A stretch of DNA of 64,000 nt from Hydractinia symbiolongicarpus (taxonomy: Eukaryota; Cnidaria; Hydrozoa; Anthoathecata; Hydractiniidae), in assembly GCF_029227915.1 (NCBI RefSeq), contig NC_079882.1, positions 9,548,001 to 9,612,000 on the forward strand. Reading direction: 5' to 3'. Made by a program: the position numbers and the translations under genes. The notes beneath the pieces were generated by a model. That model ran no database searches. It saw only the letters and a list, made by a program, of their open reading frames with translations, and was not told the DNA's origin. Below are positions 36,108-47,000 of the stretch, in pieces. Within the stretch, counting starts at the first letter, position 1. The number at the start of each line of letters is the position of its first letter.

Positions 36108-37312
36108 TCGTCTTAAAAGGTTTTTTTTTGTTGCTATTTTTTTTTTCTTTATTGACTAAATAATTTTTTTAAAGTTTATTTTAGAGAATTTAAAATGGTT
36201 AATCTGGCTAAAATTAATTCTCTAGCTTGTTTTTTAAGTACAGCATTTTTGGTCAAAATTGTTATCACAGACGTGTATGGCTGGTCGCGCTGTGGCCTTA
36301 TCCACCAAAAATGTCCTAGATGAGAGTTATCTGAGTGGGGTAGTGGCAATTTATTGAGGAGGAATTGTACTAAGTGGAACTGTACTAAGTATCTAGTGTC
36401 AATTATTAGTAACTATTTATATATCGGATTTCGTGTTCCGTAACACGACGTTTTCCCGGGTACAGACGGATAAAATAGGGCTGTTATTATAGAGAAAGAC
36501 AGTTATTCTAGGTACAAATAAACCGACGAGTGGAACAATTTTTTATTGACAATTAGCGGAAAGCATTTGTCCGAGGAGCCATTATTCAGAGGAGACTTGT
36601 TCGAAAAATATACAATCGGCTTTTATGTTTTTTTGGGTATAGCTTTAACATTATCGTTATGTCAATTTCGTTTCAGAAAAAAAGAATATGTTGCACTTAA
36701 AGTGCCCATAAAAAGATACATACATATGTGGATACAAACATGCATCGATTTTATTGAATTTAAATGTGTTTTTGCCAATCTATAGGTGACACTAAATTTA
36801 CGTCCCCCACCCCGTTTGATTCCTTTCACACTGGTTAGTTCACTACTAAAAAATGTACTGCAGTTTATATAATTATGCACAAAGTTATCGGAAAGTTATT
36901 AATTGCACGACATGCGGTTTACAACTTGCAATTATATCTTGGTAGTACTAACCAACGCAATGCCCCCCCCCCCCCCCATGACCTGCAACCACCTCCAATG
37001 GCCCCCGATAAGCCACCAATGACCTTCAATTAGTCATCAATGACCCCAACCTTCACTAATCATGAGGAGTCTTGCTGTAAAGGCATAAAATTGACATAAA
37101 ATTTAAATTATTAGATGTTCTTAGATGTTTAAATAGGAATGAAGTTAAGATAGCTATTATTCGTTAAAAATTTAAGAAGTAAACAATTTCTGGTATAGTT
37201 GATTCGGTGGCAATAACATTTAAGAACGGTGACAAAACATTAGACAGGCCGGGAGAAAACCTGAGGACCAGCAAAGCCGTGATTTTTTTTAGCGGGATAA
37301 CGACTATCCTCT
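36108..37312. other. Gene-poor stretch with simple repeats
   Basis: No supported gene. A C run at 36963-36977 is followed by short degenerate CA(C/T)CAATGACC-like repeats to about 37060. Confidence 0.5.
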
Positions 37313-37386
37313 ATTCTCTTCCCTAGAGCTCTTTGAGATTAAAACCTGCTTTCGAGTTTATCTCAAAGAGCTCTAGGGTCGAGAAT
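37313..37386. repeat. 27-bp inverted repeat with 20-base loop
   Basis: Arms 37313-37339 and 37360-37386 pair with two mismatches; the inner core CCTAGAGCTCTTTGAGAT is perfect. The loop is 37340-37359. A strong T run after the arms, as in a terminator, is absent. Confidence 0.85.
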
Positions 37387-37821
37387 GGACTATCATCTTA
37401 AATTATAGCTGTAATTTTTGCATTCAAAATAGTTGTGTAGCAGTTTTATTTTAAAAAATCATCACAGAACCCGATTTTTACAGACTTTGTTTTTTTTTTA
37501 CCACTAGCGTGTAGTTTACCAATTACCATTTTTGGTTGCAAAGTGATAGTGTAAGGTTTATTTAAAAAATATTCATTTTCTGTACGTTTACACAAAACTC
37601 ATTTCACAAACTCATTCATTCCGGTTAACGTTGTGGAAAAGTTATTCTTTAAAAAAATATGTTAAAGCCTGGAGTACTGTACCGTTGCGGACGCTTTACT
37701 CGATTTGCTGCACCCCCGCTTACCTAAACCCTAAGCGCTCAGCCTGGCGTCAAACGCTTGGTTACTGATGGCTTAAGCCGGCGTTTCGACGTCGGATCTC
37801 CTGTCTAGTTACTCTATATTA

Positions 37822-38637
37822 CAGTGGACTCTTTATAACTCCAACTTTCATTACTCGAATCTCTCCTTAACTCAAACAATTTTGCGCTGGCACGGCGAAG
37901 ATTACCTAATAAACTCTCCTAAAAACTTTCTATTACTCGAACCACCATAACTCGAAAACCTCCTTACCTCGAACAATTTTTTTTGTTATAACTTGAATTG
38001 CGGAACATGTACCTCGGACTTTGAATGATCCCAGTGACATTAGCAGCTTCTTTTTTGCTTTTATTTGACACGTAATTGGGTCTTAACCGATTCGAATATT
38101 TGATATTTATATGTGCAAGAGGCCTTAAATGATTCGAATGAGTTTTCGAACAAAACGTAAACATTATCCTATCGTTTTAAAATTTTATTTTTATAATCAT
38201 GTGGATTTTGACATCGTAGTAACCACGTCGCATGGTAAACAAACAACCACTGATATAATTGCTTAAGGGAACCCATGAAAAAGACGAGGAGGACAAAAAA
38301 GGTGGCGCTATAGAAGATGAGGTAATCGCCAAAACAACGACCGAAGAAGTGCTGAAAGCTATTAGCGTTCTTGAAGATCTCAGTATTTTTTCAAATTTTG
38401 GGAAGTCACTAAAGGTCTTCACAATATTCAAAAAGAATTCCTTTGTGCAAGAAAACTACGATTTCTGATTTATTTAACAAAAGTCTTTAGTCCTTTATAA
38501 ACTGTACGGAGAAACATTTTGTTACCATCCTACATAAAGCAGAAAAATCATGCTAAAATTTCCAAACTCTCTATTACTTGAACTCTCCTTAACTCCAACG
38601 ATTCACCGTGGCTATTCGAGTTATAGAGAGTTCACTG
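37822..38637 (+). mobile_element. Pogo/Tigger-like DNA transposon, non-autonomous, both ends present
   Basis: The ends are inverted repeats: left CAGTGGACTCTTTATAACTC and, reversed, right CAGTGAACTCTCTATAACTC. A TA duplication lies directly outside (37820-37821, 38638-38639). These ends and TA target sites are typical of pogo/Tigger (Tc1/mariner superfamily) elements. Subterminal TTAACTC/TTACTCGAA-type repeats occur inside both ends. The interior keeps only a transposase tail remnant at 38259-38468. Confidence 0.85.
38259..38468 (+). pseudogene. Transposase C-terminal remnant inside the pogo/Tigger element
   Basis: An open frame starts in an acidic/Lys-rich stretch and continues EVLKAISVLEDLSIFSNF, then a basic hydrophobic end to the stop. 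This resembles the C-terminal helical tail of Tigger/jerky-type transposases, after the DDE domain. The DNA-binding and catalytic parts are gone. Confidence 0.5.
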
Positions 38638-38639
38638 TA

Positions 38640-40037
38640 ATATCGTATTCTGTCTACGTGGTTAAAATATGTTTAAACCTTTTCGCCATGCTATTTTAAA
38701 CTTTTTTCTTCTGTCTTTCGTTCTGTTTTACATAAGCCTTTGTTAAATTTTCTTTACACAAAAGATACGCGTAATTAATTTCAATTTTTTTTATTTTTCT
38801 TTGTTAGAAATACGTTGACGGACAAAGTTACGGACAATTAACATTGTGTTGTCTATTTCGTTAAAAAGGCTATTGGTGTTTTCAAAAAGATTAGCAAAAA
38901 AGAATTTCTGACTAGGAGAACACTAAATTTTAAGAAGTTATATTTATTGTAAGTGGATTTTTTTGTTGTTGACTATTTTTCTTCCGCGGTTTGACCGAGA
39001 TTAACTAATCGAATTATAATAAAAAGATTGTTTAAATATTTATTAAATATAAATTCGAATTTTTTTCGGGGATTTTGTTTAATCTTTAAATTTTGGCTAA
39101 AGATGGACGTGCCTTATTTTTTTGCTGAAATTTTTCTTTTCATATTTTTAACTTAAAATCTTACTTATCCATATTAGACAGTAGAAATGTATGAATTATA
39201 TTATATGTCTCTGCGGAAGACTACTTTGTTGTTCTTTTGCCTAAATTCTTACAAATTTGCGTGAAGTTAAACATGGTCTTAATGTGTTCTTAAATCTTAA
39301 ATTTTCTGATGAATAAGGTTTTATTAAAAGGAATTCCTTTAACGTGTGTTGTTAATACTTCGTGGCTATAGCAAAGTGAATTTTTCCAGGGATCCTATGA
39401 CTACCGCATAGTAGTACCGAACAAAGATTCACAAAATACCGATGCAGGAAGTATGGACATCAAAAACGCTAAAATAATAAAAAAAGAGATGAAGTTAGAG
39501 TTAAGAATAAAAATATTTCAACAAGTATATAAATCTTACAATATTAAGTGCTTAACTTTGTTTATAATGCAAAGAAAAAAGCATTTTGAATATTTATAAC
39601 TTTAAATGTATTTAACTTGTTTATTGTCACGTTCTAGTACCGTAGGAAGGGTCAAGGGTCTCCGCGAGGGAAACAGGGTCAAAGGTCTCCGCGAGGGAAA
39701 CTATGTTTTGGTCCCAGCCAAAAAACGCAACAGTTTGATTATAAAGAGGTAGGGAAACAATATCGTATTTTTTATTAAGGAGGAACGCATTTTAAAACGA
39801 ATTATTGCCTCAATTTCCCCAATCCTATATCCCTTGACTTCCATCCGCTTCCTACCGCACTACGTTCGATTGCTTTTTTTGTATAATCATATATCTCGAT
39901 TTTCGTTACTGTTCTGTCTTAGTTTAGTTTGATAATCTTTAAACAGCAAAACATATGTCCAAGTTTCGAATACAAAATAATGTTATATATATATTTTGTT
40001 TCGTTGTACACAAGTTGAATGGTTTCAACAGGGCGAT
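38640..40037. other. Spacer and possible 3' region of TRPN terminal exon c
   Basis: No gene. A minus-strand AATAAA at about 39768-39773 (270 bases past the terminal exon c stop) and another near 39630 are candidate polyadenylation signals. A 27-bp unit containing GGTCTCCGCGAGGGAAAC is duplicated in tandem at 39648-39701. Confidence 0.45.
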
Positions 40038-41048
40038 TTAGGCTTCGCTGCTATTGTCGACTTCCTTGAATAGCCAATATTCTTCAATAATGTCTTTCCA
40101 GGGTACAACCTTTTTCAAATGTTGAGGTCTTTTTTTTCTTTTTGGGCTCTCAATATCCTCTTCTCCTTCATCTTCATCACTTTCATCATCGTTATCAAAT
40201 CGACCATGCACTTTGTTGTTCATGTCGTAATAAATTTTTCGGACGTTGGCGCAACAACATAAAAACCTTGCTGTAATGCATACTTTTAAAACAACGATGA
40301 ATGTAGTCACCAAATTAACAGGTGCCGGCACAGATGTTGTTTTAGTCATATTCCATATTACACTTCCACGTCCAAACTTCCATTCAATTTCCGACTTTTC
40401 TTCAATTTTGGCATATGTGTCGCTCATCATTGCAATAAGTAAATTCACCAGCACAATAATAGCAAGAATCTGATAAATAGCAAAGACAAATGTAGCGATA
40501 ACATACGTTTCACTCGGACTGTCGTTTCTTTCCTTTGCAGTTAATTCTACTGGTCTATTTGTAAGACCGAAGCATGCAAAGAATAGCTCTTCAAAAACTA
40601 TTCTAATGCTGACTTTAATGTTTAAGTCAGTAAAACCTTCGGGAAAATCAACTCTCTTTTTGTTATAAACTGGTTTATAAATCACGCACATATGTAATGT
40701 AAAAGCACCAATAAACAACAATAGCACTATAAGAAACTTCACAACATCCATGACCAAACTTCGAATGATAACAGACCATGGACCAAATAATTCATGCATG
40801 TTCATAAATTCAAAGATTTGAACAATCAGCACAAGCAGGACAAAGGCAAAGATGTTATCTCTAACGTACATCAAATTCTCTCTTGGTCTGTCGTCGACAA
40901 ATACTGCCATTAAGTTTGCACCAAGAGCTGCACTTGACAAAACACATGTTATTAATCGCAGCAATTTAAACTCGGAATCAGCAATTTGTTTTACAAAGAT
41001 GGCAAACAACCAAATTAGCAGTGCACATTCCCATGGCATTGGATATAG
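40038..41048 (-). CDS. TRPN: TRPN terminal exon c: S2-S6, pore, TRP helix, tail
   Basis: 337 codons with stop, phase-0 acceptor (TTCTGTTTCAG). Entry LYPMPWECALLIW, RENLMYVRDN, HELFGPWSVI, pore EELFFACFGL, S6 end LVNLLIAMMS, TRP helix IEWKFGRGSVIWNM. The tail is strongly acidic and then basic (SPKRKKRPQ), ending VPWKDIIEEYW. Two odd points: the filter has Cys where a and b have Leu, and the TRP helix has Trp where a and b have Arg (VIWNM against IIRNM/VIRNM). It is separated from b by 3.2 kb containing two dead transposase fragments. Confidence 0.93.
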   Translation of the reverse strand, partial: LYPMPWECALLIWLFAIFVKQIADSEFKLLRLITCVLSSAALGANLMAVFVDDRPRENLMYVRDNIFAFVLLVLIVQIFEFMNMHELFGPWSVIIRSLVMDVVKFLIVLLLFIGAFTLHMCVIYKPVYNKKRVDFPEGFTDLNIKVSIRIVFEELFFACFGLTNRPVELTAKERNDSPSETYVIATFVFAIYQILAIIVLVNLLIAMMSDTYAKIEEKSEIEWKFGRGSVIWNMTKTTSVPAPVNLVTTFIVVLKVCITARFLCCCANVRKIYYDMNNKVHGRFDNDDESDEDEGEEDIESPKRKKRPQHLKKVVPWKDIIEEYWLFKEVDNSSEA

Positions 41049-44000
41049 CTGAAACAGAATTTTTTTATATTATTATGTATTATTTGCAACTTTACCAGAT
41101 TACTGTCAGGCTTTGTTTTATGTTTAGATTTCTGTCTTGTATTTTGCTAATAGACTCACTCAAAAGAGATAAAAGAAAAACATTCTAGGCCACCTATTTA
41201 AGAGATATTTATATCTTCAAATAAATAAAATAGGACACTTTTTTTAAAAAAATATGTAAGTTCATGTAACCTGGCAAACATAATTATGACTATTAGAATA
41301 TGTACCCCGGCGTAAAACCACAAGGTTTTAAATTCTGCTTGAAAATCAAAAATGCTAGCATATGTGAACATTGAATTTCAAGAATTAAGAATAAGAAGTC
41401 GAATTTAAGTTTTGCAATCTTTATTTGCTATATAAACGGTCTACATAAGTCCTACACTATCTTACCTTATAAAGCTTATAAAGGGGAATACTTACTATGT
41501 TTAAGGCCTTAGGACAAAAAAATATAAATATTTTGATGCCCAGATTAATCTTTCTGTTATAATAAAGGCGCAGTAAAGATCGGGAATTAGAAAATAAAGT
41601 GTTTTCTCGAATGGTTTGGAAAGTAAAATATAGGGTTTTTTACTTATGACTTACGTAAAGCACTAAAAATGCGGGAAAATTCATTTAGCACAATATTTGG
41701 AATTTTACGAGATATTTTTGGCGACATGCAAGCCTTTTTTTAGAAAACCCGTTCAAATGCCTCTTAACTTGAGGCTGAGATTATACTTCATCTGCTAACT
41801 CGCAAAATTCTGAAAAGTAAATTGATAGATCGACAAGAATCTTGCTGGAGAAAATTTTAAGGGTAAAAAACAGGGATCTGACTTCAGAAATTTTCCGAAA
41901 ATCTTCTTTAAAGTTAAGAAACTGAATTCAAATTTATTTTTTTTATAAAATAGACGTGTTTAAGGATGTTTAAAATAGTCGAATTTAAAGTAATGACTAT
42001 TTAAAAAAAATAAGACCATATTAAAATTTCTGCGAAAAATTTTTTAATCGAAGGTCGCCCTTCATAATCATTATTTGTCTTCTCAAATGAATTCACATCA
42101 TTTATTTCTGTTACAAAGGCCTATCAGCCATTCAACATGGATTGGCTTGATGATGGGAAATCTAAAAGACCCATACACCTGAAAGCGGCTTTCAGAACCG
42201 TGTCTCATTAAAGATTTTATTCCTTGGAGAACAACATACCTTATTACAGGAAATTAACGGAGCATGAAATTAACAGATTTTAGCCTTTTTCGCGTTAACT
42301 TTATATCGTGTTCATTTTTGGGGCCCGTAAATTTAGTGATTTTCTGCCTCTAGTAATTTCATGAAAAAACAGCCATAAAATTGTAAAAAATTACGGGACA
42401 TGTGATAAAGGGTTTAGATTACAAGTTTTATTTTTCTTTGAAAATTGTTAACTTGTCAGCAATCACAGTTGATAACATTTGCCCTTGTCGATTACAACAT
42501 TATGATACTTATGGTGCCAAAGAATCTAACCCATCTGCTTCAACCTCGTGATTTGACAACCAATGAGAGCTACCTTCAGGGATTATTTCACCAACACAAC
42601 AACAAAAGAGCTCCGAACCAATCCTGAGAAAGATGTAACAACCATTGAGGTAGATCTTCGGTTATCTACTCTCAAGCCGATTCATGCAAAGGTGATAGGG
42701 CAGATTTATCAGCATTTTTAAGCTGACGCAAGGACGCCAAACTATTATCAACAGCTGGAAAGCAACTGGTGTAATAAAAGCTGTCGCAGATGCAAGAAAC
42801 GGTCATGTAGATGATTGTTTTTATTCGTGAAAATATAAAGTTACAAAGAGAATAATTTTCATTTTATTCCCTATCCCTGAAGACGGCGTTAATTTTATGC
42901 TTAAAAAATTGTGATTTTGCTAAGACCGTGTTAATTCATATACTTACAAAACACGTGTTGTTAATCAACTGCTCCGTTAATATCATGTAATAAGTTATCG
43001 ACAACTAAAATTATGTCTAACTAAAATTCTGTCCGACTAATAATTTAGTCCAAAATTTTATTTTCAAAACAGATGTTCTGAGAACTGTTGAGCTGTACAA
43101 TTCTATATTTACTTCTAAAACCAATGACAAAAGAGAGGCTTTTTTTCTTTTATCTATCCTAAAGTGATTTTTTACTCTTTTAAAAACATTCTGTGCATCG
43201 TTGTTGCTTCACACATAACAGCCTTTTCAAAGCTTTTGACTATGATCTCCTTTTCGTTTTGCGTATACAAATTTACGATCCAACCATCGAGTAAGGGTTT
43301 CAAATCAGAAAGTTTGGGAAAAATTTTAATATCTACCGGTCCAATACCATTTTTCATTTGCCGAGCAACTTGGTTGAAAACCAATCATTATACTGGTTTG
43401 AAAAAGAGTTTTTGCTGCCTTATTGAAACTTAAATCTAATGGTTAAAATTTATTAGTGAGGTTGTGAGGAACGATCATGAGCTTGTATGTATTTTTAGAA
43501 CAAAGTTCTTTTAGAATGTCATTATCCTGTCATTTAAAGGTATCCATTATAACAGTTCTGTTGTTTTGGCATACCATTTTCTTGTTTCATTTCCTCAAAA
43601 TAAGAAAATATGATTTCCTTAAAAAACTCTACCGATTTATCTGTGTTGGTCCTTCGTAAATGTGGTAATCTTTCTTTGAAAATTGTCTTTTTGAACCTTT
43701 CGCGCATAGTGAAAAGAGCTTTTATTCTTAAAATTATGTATTCTGAGAAATTAAAAAAAAAATATCAGTCGGACAAAAGCGACTAAATTTTTAAAAGGCG
43801 CTAAAATTTTGTCCAAACTAATAATTTTACCTGACTTAAATTCTGTCCGACTTTGTTTTGACCGACAAAGTAGATAAGAACGCCGATGCTTCTATAATTG
43901 ATAACGTCATTTATATTAGTTAGTTCGAAAACCTAGTCAAGATTTTTTAAAATTTTGCATTAGAAAACCTTTCGTTCTAATAGGCCTCCTTAAATTATAA

Positions 44001-47000
44001 CTACACACTTAGTAAATACAGAAAACCAAGATAAATCAAGTCGAATAATAAAAAAACTGATGATTGTCGGGTTAACAAAAATGTCAGTTATAAATATATA
44101 TTTCAAACTATACACCCAAACTAACTATTTCTACATATTAAAGTTTCATCACTATTTTTAGCAAAAGTATATAACAAGCTTATACCTTTATCATGCATTT
44201 TTATCTATGTTTTATCTATTACATAGACTTGACAATGTGTGACCGATAAAATTATATACCTTGATAATCTAATATTTTGTAAATGTAAAAGTGTCCTCAC
44301 TTTGCTCGCTCACTTCTACACCTTTACTCTCCCAGTAATCTTTCACGATAGATTTCCATGGCACAACATTATAAAGCAAACGTATTCCTTGTTCCTCAAT
44401 ATCCTCTTCTGTTTCACTCTCCTCACCATCAGTTTGTGCTTGATCGTCTTTCATACCAAATATGACAGTAGACTTACAGCACATGCATTTTACTCTCCTA
44501 ATAAACCTAACGATTGACATAAGAGCTGTCACAATGTTCATGGGGGCTGGGACTGAACCAGATCTTGTCATATTTCGAATGACAGTTGCGCGACCAAACT
44601 TCCATTCGATTTCCGACCTTTCTTCAATCCTTGTATAGGTACTACTCATCATAGCAATTAAGAGATTAACCAGTACTATAATTGTGGTGATTTCGTAAAG
44701 GGCAAAGACAACTGTAGCAATTTGGTAAGTCACGTCTGGATTGTGAATTCCATCAGCATCTGTAATTTTTTCCGGTCGACTTGAAAGGCCAAACAAGGCA
44801 AAAAATAAATCGTAAAATATAGATAAAAAATCTCCCTTTATTCCAAATGAAGTGACACCGGTGGGAATGTACGTCCTTTTTTTGTCATATACAGGCTTGT
44901 AAATGACACACATATGCAGTGTGAAGCCTCCAATAAACAGCAACAACACACAAAGAAATCGAACGACATCAAAAACCAAATTTTTAATGATAATTGACCA
45001 AGGTCCAAACAGTTCATGCATCGTCAAGAACTCCAAGATTTGCATCACAAGAATAAGAAGAACGAACGCAAGTATGTTATCACGTGCATACATTAAATTT
45101 TCACGTGTTCTTCCGTCAGTGAACAGTGCATAGATGTTCACACCAATTGCAGCCGTTGATAAGATCATTATTAGCAGTCGTAATATGTTGGTTTCAGACT
45201 CCTGAATCTTTGTCACGAATAACGCACTTAACCACAGCAATAATAGCCACTCCCAGGGCGTTGGAAAAACCTAAAAAAAATGTTTATATTATAAAGAATA
45301 GAATAATTTTAAATAATGCAATACAAAAAGACATTTGACTTTAATTAATATGATTTTTAGTTTATTTTTATATTACAAATAGTTATTTTTTCTAACTAAA
45401 TTATATAGCTTTATATTATATTTAGGTTTATATTTATTCATACCTTACTTTACTTCTGTTTATTAAATTTACGGTATCGACGAGAACGTTGTCTGTTCTC
45501 TTCCATAATGGTAGCAGCCGATGTGCCATACAAGCTTGTGTATCCAACTGGGACCATGTTGTTTAAAAAAAGTGAATGAAAACAAAACTGTTTTTAATAC
45601 ATTTTGTTTTTCTAAAAACTGCCGTTCTACCATAAATAAAAAAAGTAAAAAATATGGCGACTATTCTCAAAAAACATTATTGTTAACTTAACTTGTTAAA
45701 TATTACAAGTATATATAATTTACATAAAACTAATATATTATGGTTTCTATTTTTTAATGTAGAAAAAAAGAACAAAATCAATTTTGTTTTTCACATTTCT
45801 CCTTTCGTGTTTCACAGTAAAAGAACTTTATGCTTACTTTGAAAAATATTTTCATCGAAACATTCAAGACCGATTTCTTTTTTCTGTACTTTCTTTTGCT
45901 AAAGTTAGACAAACTTGGACACTAATTTAAATATTTATCAAATATTGTTAGAAATAATTATAAATTATGATACATTTGACCAACCAAACTATATTTTATC
46001 AAGTCCATCTTTTTCAATCCCATGATTCTGACGAAATTCTTCCACAACACTGTTCCAGGGTACTGCATGTAAAATTGGAACAGGCGCGCTCTTGTCATCA
46101 GGATCATAACTATCTGTTTCCGATGAACCACTAGAGGTACTTTTAGTGTCTTCCATATTCAGTTCCACGTCTCCATCATCGTGTAGAGGAACTTTTTTCT
46201 TTACTTTGTTCTTGGCATAATGATCAATCTTCACAAAGCAACAGCAGAAACCATACATGAAGGATACCATGGTAATTGTTATTATCGTTGCAAGAACATT
46301 TGCTGGAACAGGCATTGAGTAGGATTTGATCATGTTGCGTATGATACCTGCTCGCCCGTACTTCCACTCAATATCCGACCTTTCATCCAACACTGCGTAT
46401 GTGTTACTCATCATTGCAATCAGCAAATTGATCAAAACAATGACAGCTAAAATTTGATACAACGCAAACACTAAGGTGGCTATAATGTACGTTTGTTCAG
46501 AGTTTGTTTCAAGCTGACTACCACTCATCGGTTTTGGTTTATCTGCTAAACCAAATAACGAAAAGAATAAATCGTCAAATATAGCAGCCAATCCGTCGGA
46601 GTATCGGAGGATAGGAGTCGTGCTTGTCGGGATATCAACCAGCTTTTTACCATAGACAGGTTTGTAAATGACACCGAAGTGTAAGGTAAATGCAATGACA
46701 AACAGAAACATGATGATTAAAAACTTAATCACGTCAATAACAAGACTGACGATGATAACTGACCATGGACCAAACATTTGATTCAGCGACAAAAAGTCCA
46801 TAATTTGGATTACAAGTGCCAGTAATAGAAAAGCTAACACATTATCTCTTATATACATAATGTCTTCACGTAATTTCCCTTCGGCAAATATTGCTGCGCA
46901 GTGTATTCCAATTCCAGCAAATGCAATCACAAGTTCGACCACTCGCAGGATTTTAGAATCAGGTTCTGTTATTTCTGCTAATAAATGACCTGTTACCCAT

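Larger units (their letters stand above)
41049..44268. other. Spacer between TRPN terminal exons c and b
   Basis: No ankyrin, linker or S1 coding sequence was seen here on the minus strand, so exon c has no private 5' exons. The region holds two decayed pogo-type transposase fragments, described separately. Confidence 0.7.

Noticed and set aside
40246-45338. Plus-strand open frames at 40246-40473, 40852-41052, 44239-44517, 44903-45133 and 45126-45338
   Set aside because: They overlap TRPN terminal exons on the opposite strand and show no domain or splice support; they are mirror frames of real coding sequence.
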